19,880 bases of DNA from Chrysochromulina parva (lineage: Eukaryota > Haptophyta > Prymnesiales > Chrysochromulinaceae). The stretch spans positions 1 to 19,880 of the forward strand of contig PJAB01000844.1 in NCBI GenBank assembly GCA_002887195.1, given 5' to 3'. The notes under the pieces are model-generated. The model was not told where the DNA came from. It worked only from the letters and a program-made list of their open reading frames with translations, and did not search any database. Both the position numbers and the translations under genes were made by a program. Within the stretch, counting starts at the first letter, position 1, and each line of letters starts with the position of its first letter. This document shows positions 15,528 to 19,880 of the stretch, in pieces.

Positions 15528-18500
15528 ATGGCGGACGCGGTCCCAGCTGCACGCATCACGGCTCCGGTGCGTAGCCTCAGCGTCCGAGGTCAGTGGGCAC
15601 CGGGCCTTGCTGGCGGCTGCCCAAAGAATGAGACCTTTGGCAGCAACCCTCAGTTCGTGCTCAAGCCTTCAAAGCCTGCAGCCTTTGAGATTGAGGTCTC
15701 ACAGCCAGCCAGCGCGCAGACGCCACTGCTGCCAATTGGCATCGCACTCGTCAGGAACAAACCAGGCAAACCGTTCAAAGCGCCCCTCTCGAAGAAAAAG
15801 CTCGTCGCAAAGACTATGAGCTGGCGATCCGAAAGCAGCAATTACTGCAGCATCACCCTAGAGCCGCTGCCTGATGGCGAGGACTATGTCATCCTGCCCT
15901 CCACATTCAAGCCCGACCAGTACGGCGATTTCACTATCAAAGTGATCAGCGACAGCGACGATGGCTTCACGCTCGTGCCACGAGACGAGAACGCCATCGC
16001 CGTATCAGCGGCCGGCACAAGAAAAGCCTCATCCTCAGATGTCACGCCCCGCGCTGCTGTCGGTGCCGGCGCCGCCAAGGCGCGCGAGCCCCCCGCGCCA
16101 CCCGTGGGCGCGCTGAGCGCGGCCACAGACCCGGTTCTGGCTGCGGCCATGGAGCGCAGCGGTGCGCAGCGGGACGGCGACGGCCGCTTCGACGACGACG
16201 ACTTCCCAGTGAAGGCACGCACGTCGGGCAAGGACGTGCCCAACAGCAAGGTTCTGTATTCCTCCGGCACGGGCGGCAACGCGGCGATCAAGGTGGACTC
16301 GTTCGGTCGGCTTGCAAGTATGAGTGGCAAGGGCGGCGCCACCAGCCTGGGCTTCACCGTCCCGAGCTCACTGATGGAGTATCGGCGCGGCCTGCGCGAC
16401 CTGCAGCTGCTCAACGCGATTGCGATGGTGCAGACGCGGCGAGGGCTGATGGAGCGGCTGCTCGGGTACGCGGACGAGAGTCTTGGGATGCACGCGGTCC
16501 GTCTCTTCAAGGATGGCGAGTGGCGCACTGTCGTCGTCGACGATCAGATCCCCTGCCACGGCAAGCTCAAGCCCGCATACTCGACCAACGTCGACCCGCG
16601 TGACGGCCCTGTAGCCATCATCGAAAAGGCGCTCGCGAAGCTGTACGGCTGCTACGAGCTCCTGGCGAACGGACGCGTCGGCCTTGCCCTCGAGGATCTG
16701 ACGGGCGGCTTCAAAGACCATCTCTATCTCGTCGACGGCGTCATGGGCAAGCATGGCGTGCGCAAGCAGCCCGACATCCGCGCGGCCGACGAGGTAGCGA
16801 GCGGCGCCATGTGGGCGAGGCTGGGCGCTCTCTTCGGCGACCACCACCTGCTCGGCGCCGCCTTCAAGCGCAAGTACGCGCACCTCGGCTCCGAGAGCGT
16901 GGGCAGTGCCCCCGCGATCAGCCCCGACAATCTCGAGGAGGCCGAGACTCTCGTCTACCCGATCCTTGAGCTGCGCCAGCTCGGCAGCGTGGCAGCTGTC
17001 GCCGCAGGCGGCGGCCAGTTCGTGCGGATGCGCAACGTGTGGAAGCAGGTCGCAGAGGGTCGCGCGAACGAGTGGGAGGGCGCATGGGGCAACAGCTCGG
17101 ACGAATGGCAACAGCTACCCGCCGTGGCGGCGGAGCTCGGCGGCAAGCCACGCGATGGCTCCTTCTGGATGACGTTCTCCGATTTTTGCCGCGGCTTCAA
17201 CAAGGTGTACGTGTGCCGCCTGGTCGACGCGAAGCCATGGCAGCAGACCGCGCGCCTCGTCGGCGAATTCGGTGCGAGCAGCGCTGGTGGGCGGCTCGCG
17301 CCCGTGCCCACGCCCGCCTCGGGTTGGCGAACCAACCCGCAGTTCGCGCTCGTGGTGCAGCAGCACTGCTCCGTGCTCATGGCCCTGTCGCAGCCAGACG
17401 CGCTGCTTGACGCCAACGACGCCCTCGACGGCTACCCAAATGCGATCGGGTTCACGATCCTCGCCGCCGACGCGAACGCGCCGCCCGGCAGTCGCCGCCT
17501 CATGCTCGCGCCGCCCGGCGAAGAGCTTCGACTCGACTCGCGCCTTTGCGAGACGCGGCAGGTGTCGGCGGTGTTCGAGCTCGACCCAGGGCAGTACGTC
17601 GTCGTCGCCTACACGGAAGAGCCGAACATCTTCCAGCCTTTTGCGCTCAGCGCGGCGGCCACTGGCCCGATTACGCTCGACGAGCTCCACCCGAGCGGTG
17701 CGCCTCTAGTCCTGATCGGTTCGTGGGACGCGGCGAACAAGACGGCGGGCGGCTGCCCAAACAACACGACATCGTGGACGGGCAACCCGCAGTTCGCGCT
17801 CAGCTGCGACGCGCCTTGCACGGTGATCGGCGTGCTCTCGCTCGCGCTCGACGCGAAAGCGGCCGACGCGATGGAGGAGCGGGTGCTGCAGTTGACGCAG
17901 CAGGCGCAGCAGGCGCAGCTCGATGGTGACGCGGCGGCTGAGTCGGACGCGCAAGCGCAACTCGCGCAACTCGCGCCGGCAATTGGGTTCCTCGTGCTGC
18001 ACAGCGCCGACGGCTCCGCGCTCTCGGGCGCGCGCGAGCTTTCGGCGGGCGAGATCGTGTCTTCGTCAGCATACATGCACGGCACTCAGGAGGTGACTGC
18101 TCTGATCCAGCTGCCGCAGGCGGGCTCGTACGTGCTCGTGGCGACCACCTTCGAGCCCGCGGCTGAGGCGAAATTCACGCTCGCGCTCCACCCGTCGACC
18201 GGCGCGCTGCCCAGCGCCAAGCCACTCGCGCGCGGATGCGAGGTGACCGACGTCACGGCGCTCACGCGCGGCGGCGCGAGCGCAGCGCGGCCGCAGGTGG
18301 CCAGCGGGCCGCCCGAGGCGAGCGGCAAGCGCGTGGCGCCGCCAGCGTCCAAGGTGGACATCTCGTCGTTGCGCGAGGCCGACGGCGACGATGGCAAGAT
18401 TGGCTACGCGCAGCGCATGGAGATGGAGGAGGCGAAGAAGCTCGACAAGTGGCCCGAAAACGTGCCGCTTATGACCATCGAGGGGCAGCCGCTCAGCGAG

Positions 18501-19880
18501 AACGTCAAGAAGGAGAAGGAGCGCCTCGTCAATAAGGCGATGCAGTACTGCTGGGCGACGGGCGGCAAGTTCGAGGACTCGGGCCCTGGTGGCTTCCCGA
18601 GTGCGCCGGGGCGTGCCGAGGGCCGCGTGCAGCCGGCCGTGTACAAGCACGGCGAGCCGAGTGCGGACTTGCCCGTTGTCACGCAATGGTTGCGCCCTGA
18701 GGAGTTTTGCAACATGGCGCGCCCCGGCGAGCCGCCGCCCACTCGATACATGCAGCCGATGCTCTTCAAGTCGATGTACGAGATCGAGAGCATCATCCAG
18801 GCGGCCGGCTTCGATAACCGCTGGTTCATCTCGGCGCTCAACATCGTCGCCTCCAACCGCGGGCAGCTCGAACGAATCTTCTTTGGCGAGATCGATCCGA
18901 CTTGGGTCGAGTATGGCTTTTTCGTGTGCAAGTTCTACAAAGACGACCCGATGTCGGACGACGATTGGCAAGTGGTCCTCATCGACGACCGCATCCCGTG
19001 CGACGCCACCGGCACGCCGGCCTTCTGCCGCAACCCCGACCCGACCGTGTACTGGTCGATGATCGTCGAGAAGGCCTACGCTAAGTTCGCGGGCTGCTAT
19101 GAGGCGATGCAAGGCGGCACGGTGGTGCAGGGCCTTGAGGACCTCACCGGCGGCATCGGCTACAAGTTTGCCCTCACAAAGGGCGAGAAGGAATGGATCC
19201 CTCCCAAGGGCGAGATGCCTGAGCGCCTCTGGGACGAAATGATGGAGAAGATGAAGACGGAGCATGTCATCGGCGTCACGTGCAACACCAAGGGCCAGCC
19301 GCGCCCGCAAACCACCAAAAAGGGCATCGAGCTCAACCGCGCATACGCGGTGGTCACCGGCGGCGACTTTGAGGACATCAAACTGATGCGGTTGCGCATC
19401 CCTCTCAACGAGGACGGCAGCTGCAAGGAGTGGAACGGCAAATGGTCGGACAACTCAGGTGCATGGACGTCGCGCATGATGCAGATGCTCCACTACTCCC
19501 GCGACGCCAACGACGGCACCTTCTGGATGGAGTACGCTGACCTGTGCAAGCACTTCAACAAGGTGTACATGTGCCGCATGCTCGATGACCTGTGGACGCG
19601 CTTTGCCGTCAAGTCGCGCTGGATGGACGAGACGGCGGGCGGCTGCACCAACTTCATCTCGTGGCGCAACAACAACCAGTGGCTGCTCACCATCTCGCGC
19701 CCGAACACGAAGCTCATCATCAAGCTCGCGCAGCCCGACGCGCGCAAGTCGATGGGCAACGGGCGCCACTACTCGAACGCAATCGGCTTCTACATCCTCA
19801 AGGGCAACACACCCAACGCGGCGGGCGACCACAAGCGGCGCAAGCTGATCGCCAAGGACGGCGACGAGGAGGACGGCGGC
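15528..19880 (+). CDS. Giant calpain-like protein with two degenerate protease cores (partial, runs off the right edge)
   Basis: The frame is open for 1451 codons with no stop or intron and continues past the window. Modules: domain III-A (about 14-151, AGGC...NPQF), Ala/Pro linker, protease core 1 (about 265-565), domain III-B (571-715), domain III-C (725-890, with a Gln-rich helical insertion near 783-800), linker, protease core 2 (about 1050-1350, starting WLRPEEF), domain III-D (from 1357, AGGCTN...NNQW). Both cores keep the fold motifs VVVDD/VLIDD, IxCxxxxxP and EDLTGG. Core 1 has Leu292 where the catalytic Cys belongs (LRDLQLLNAIA versus GDCWLLAAIA), Ser487 for His (GSVAAV versus GHAYSV) and keeps Asn503 (RMRNVW). 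Core 2 has Arg1098 for Cys (DNRWFISAL), Arg1271 for His (NRAYAV) and Ile1291 for Asn (RLRIPL). It should be catalytically dead, perhaps a membrane- or calcium-dependent scaffold through its C2-like domain III modules. Start: first in-frame ATG, good context (GCGATGG). Confidence 0.93.
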   Translation, partial: MADAVPAARITAPVRSLSVRGQWAPGLAGGCPKNETFGSNPQFVLKPSKPAAFEIEVSQPASAQTPLLPIGIALVRNKPGKPFKAPLSKKKLVAKTMSWRSESSNYCSITLEPLPDGEDYVILPSTFKPDQYGDFTIKVISDSDDGFTLVPRDENAIAVSAAGTRKASSSDVTPRAAVGAGAAKAREPPAPPVGALSAATDPVLAAAMERSGAQRDGDGRFDDDDFPVKARTSGKDVPNSKVLYSSGTGGNAAIKVDSFGRLASMSGKGGATSLGFTVPSSLMEYRRGLRDLQLLNAIAMVQTRRGLMERLLGYADESLGMHAVRLFKDGEWRTVVVDDQIPCHGKLKPAYSTNVDPRDGPVAIIEKALAKLYGCYELLANGRVGLALEDLTGGFKDHLYLVDGVMGKHGVRKQPDIRAADEVASGAMWARLGALFGDHHLLGAAFKRKYAHLGSESVGSAPAISPDNLEEAETLVYPILELRQLGSVAAVAAGGGQFVRMRNVWKQVAEGRANEWEGAWGNSSDEWQQLPAVAAELGGKPRDGSFWMTFSDFCRGFNKVYVCRLVDAKPWQQTARLVGEFGASSAGGRLAPVPTPASGWRTNPQFALVVQQHCSVLMALSQPDALLDANDALDGYPNAIGFTILAADANAPPGSRRLMLAPPGEELRLDSRLCETRQVSAVFELDPGQYVVVAYTEEPNIFQPFALSAAATGPITLDELHPSGAPLVLIGSWDAANKTAGGCPNNTTSWTGNPQFALSCDAPCTVIGVLSLALDAKAADAMEERVLQLTQQAQQAQLDGDAAAESDAQAQLAQLAPAIGFLVLHSADGSALSGARELSAGEIVSSSAYMHGTQEVTALIQLPQAGSYVLVATTFEPAAEAKFTLALHPSTGALPSAKPLARGCEVTDVTALTRGGASAARPQVASGPPEASGKRVAPPASKVDISSLREADGDDGKIGYAQRMEMEEAKKLDKWPENVPLMTIEGQPLSENVKKEKERLVNKAMQYCWATGGKFEDSGPGGFPSAPGRAEGRVQPAVYKHGEPSADLPVVTQWLRPEEFCNMARPGEPPPTRYMQPMLFKSMYEIESIIQAAGFDNRWFISALNIVASNRGQLERIFFGEIDPTWVEYGFFVCKFYKDDPMSDDDWQVVLIDDRIPCDATGTPAFCRNPDPTVYWSMIVEKAYAKFAGCYEAMQGGTVVQGLEDLTGGIGYKFALTKGEKEWIPPKGEMPERLWDEMMEKMKTEHVIGVTCNTKGQPRPQTTKKGIELNRAYAVVTGGDFEDIKLMRLRIPLNEDGSCKEWNGKWSDNSGAWTSRMMQMLHYSRDANDGTFWMEYADLCKHFNKVYMCRMLDDLWTRFAVKSRWMDETAGGCTNFISWRNNNQWLLTISRPNTKLIIKLAQPDARKSMGNGRHYSNAIGFYILKGNTPNAAGDHKRRKLIAKDGDEEDGG

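Noticed and set aside
16368..17111. 247-codon minus-strand open frame opposite calpain core 1
   Set aside because: Antisense shadow; no family features, while the plus strand has continuous domain matches.
18066..19310. 414-codon minus-strand open frame opposite the calpain-like gene
   Set aside because: Its Leu/Arg/Ala/His-rich translation is a shadow of high-GC coding DNA; the plus strand has clear calpain domains.

Overview
The window is nuclear DNA from a GC-rich unicellular eukaryote. The evidence is two short GT-AG introns that each restore a sensible reading frame (1200-1395 on +, 13350-13441 on -), and recognisably eukaryotic families: Rrp14/SURF6, Bud20/ZNF593, myeloid leukemia factor, calpain-like proteins, an SLC38/AAAP-type transporter and tandem cyclic-nucleotide-binding domains. 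Codons end mostly in G or C. No bacterial operons, rRNA, tRNA, transposase or CRISPR array was recognised. A microalga such as a haptophyte or other chromist is my best guess, but it is inferred only from gene flavour and base composition.

Layout, left to right: a low-complexity hypothetical protein (198-824, -), head-to-head with a small spliced gene for an 84-residue protein (1022-1472, +); an orphan protein with three tandem cyclic-nucleotide-binding domains (1952-3637, +); a GC-rich gene-free stretch; a large coiled-coil, proline-rich protein with one C-terminal membrane segment (4404-7001, -); an eleven-helix amino acid transporter (7647-9113, -), head-to-head with a five-helix membrane protein (9342-10028, +); a myeloid leukemia factor homologue (10524-11453, +); a convergent gene-free stretch with short repeats; the 60S assembly factor Rrp14/SURF6 (12199-13481, -, one intron), head-to-head with an acidic protein (13635-14720, +); the 60S factor Bud20/ZNF593 (14914-15333, -), head-to-head with a very large calpain-like gene (15528 to beyond the right edge, +).

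The most striking gene is the calpain-like one. It is open for 1451 codons without a stop and starts directly with a calpain domain III. In order it carries domain III, protease core, domain III, domain III, protease core, domain III. Core 1 has lost the catalytic Cys and His. Core 2 has lost Cys, His and Asn. It therefore looks like a giant pseudo-calpain built as a scaffold or binding protein.

Four gene pairs are divergent with only about 150-230 bp between start codons, so shared bidirectional promoters are likely. Two of these pairs involve large-subunit ribosome assembly genes about 1.4 kb apart, which would allow growth-linked co-expression. The remaining genes show no obvious common pathway.
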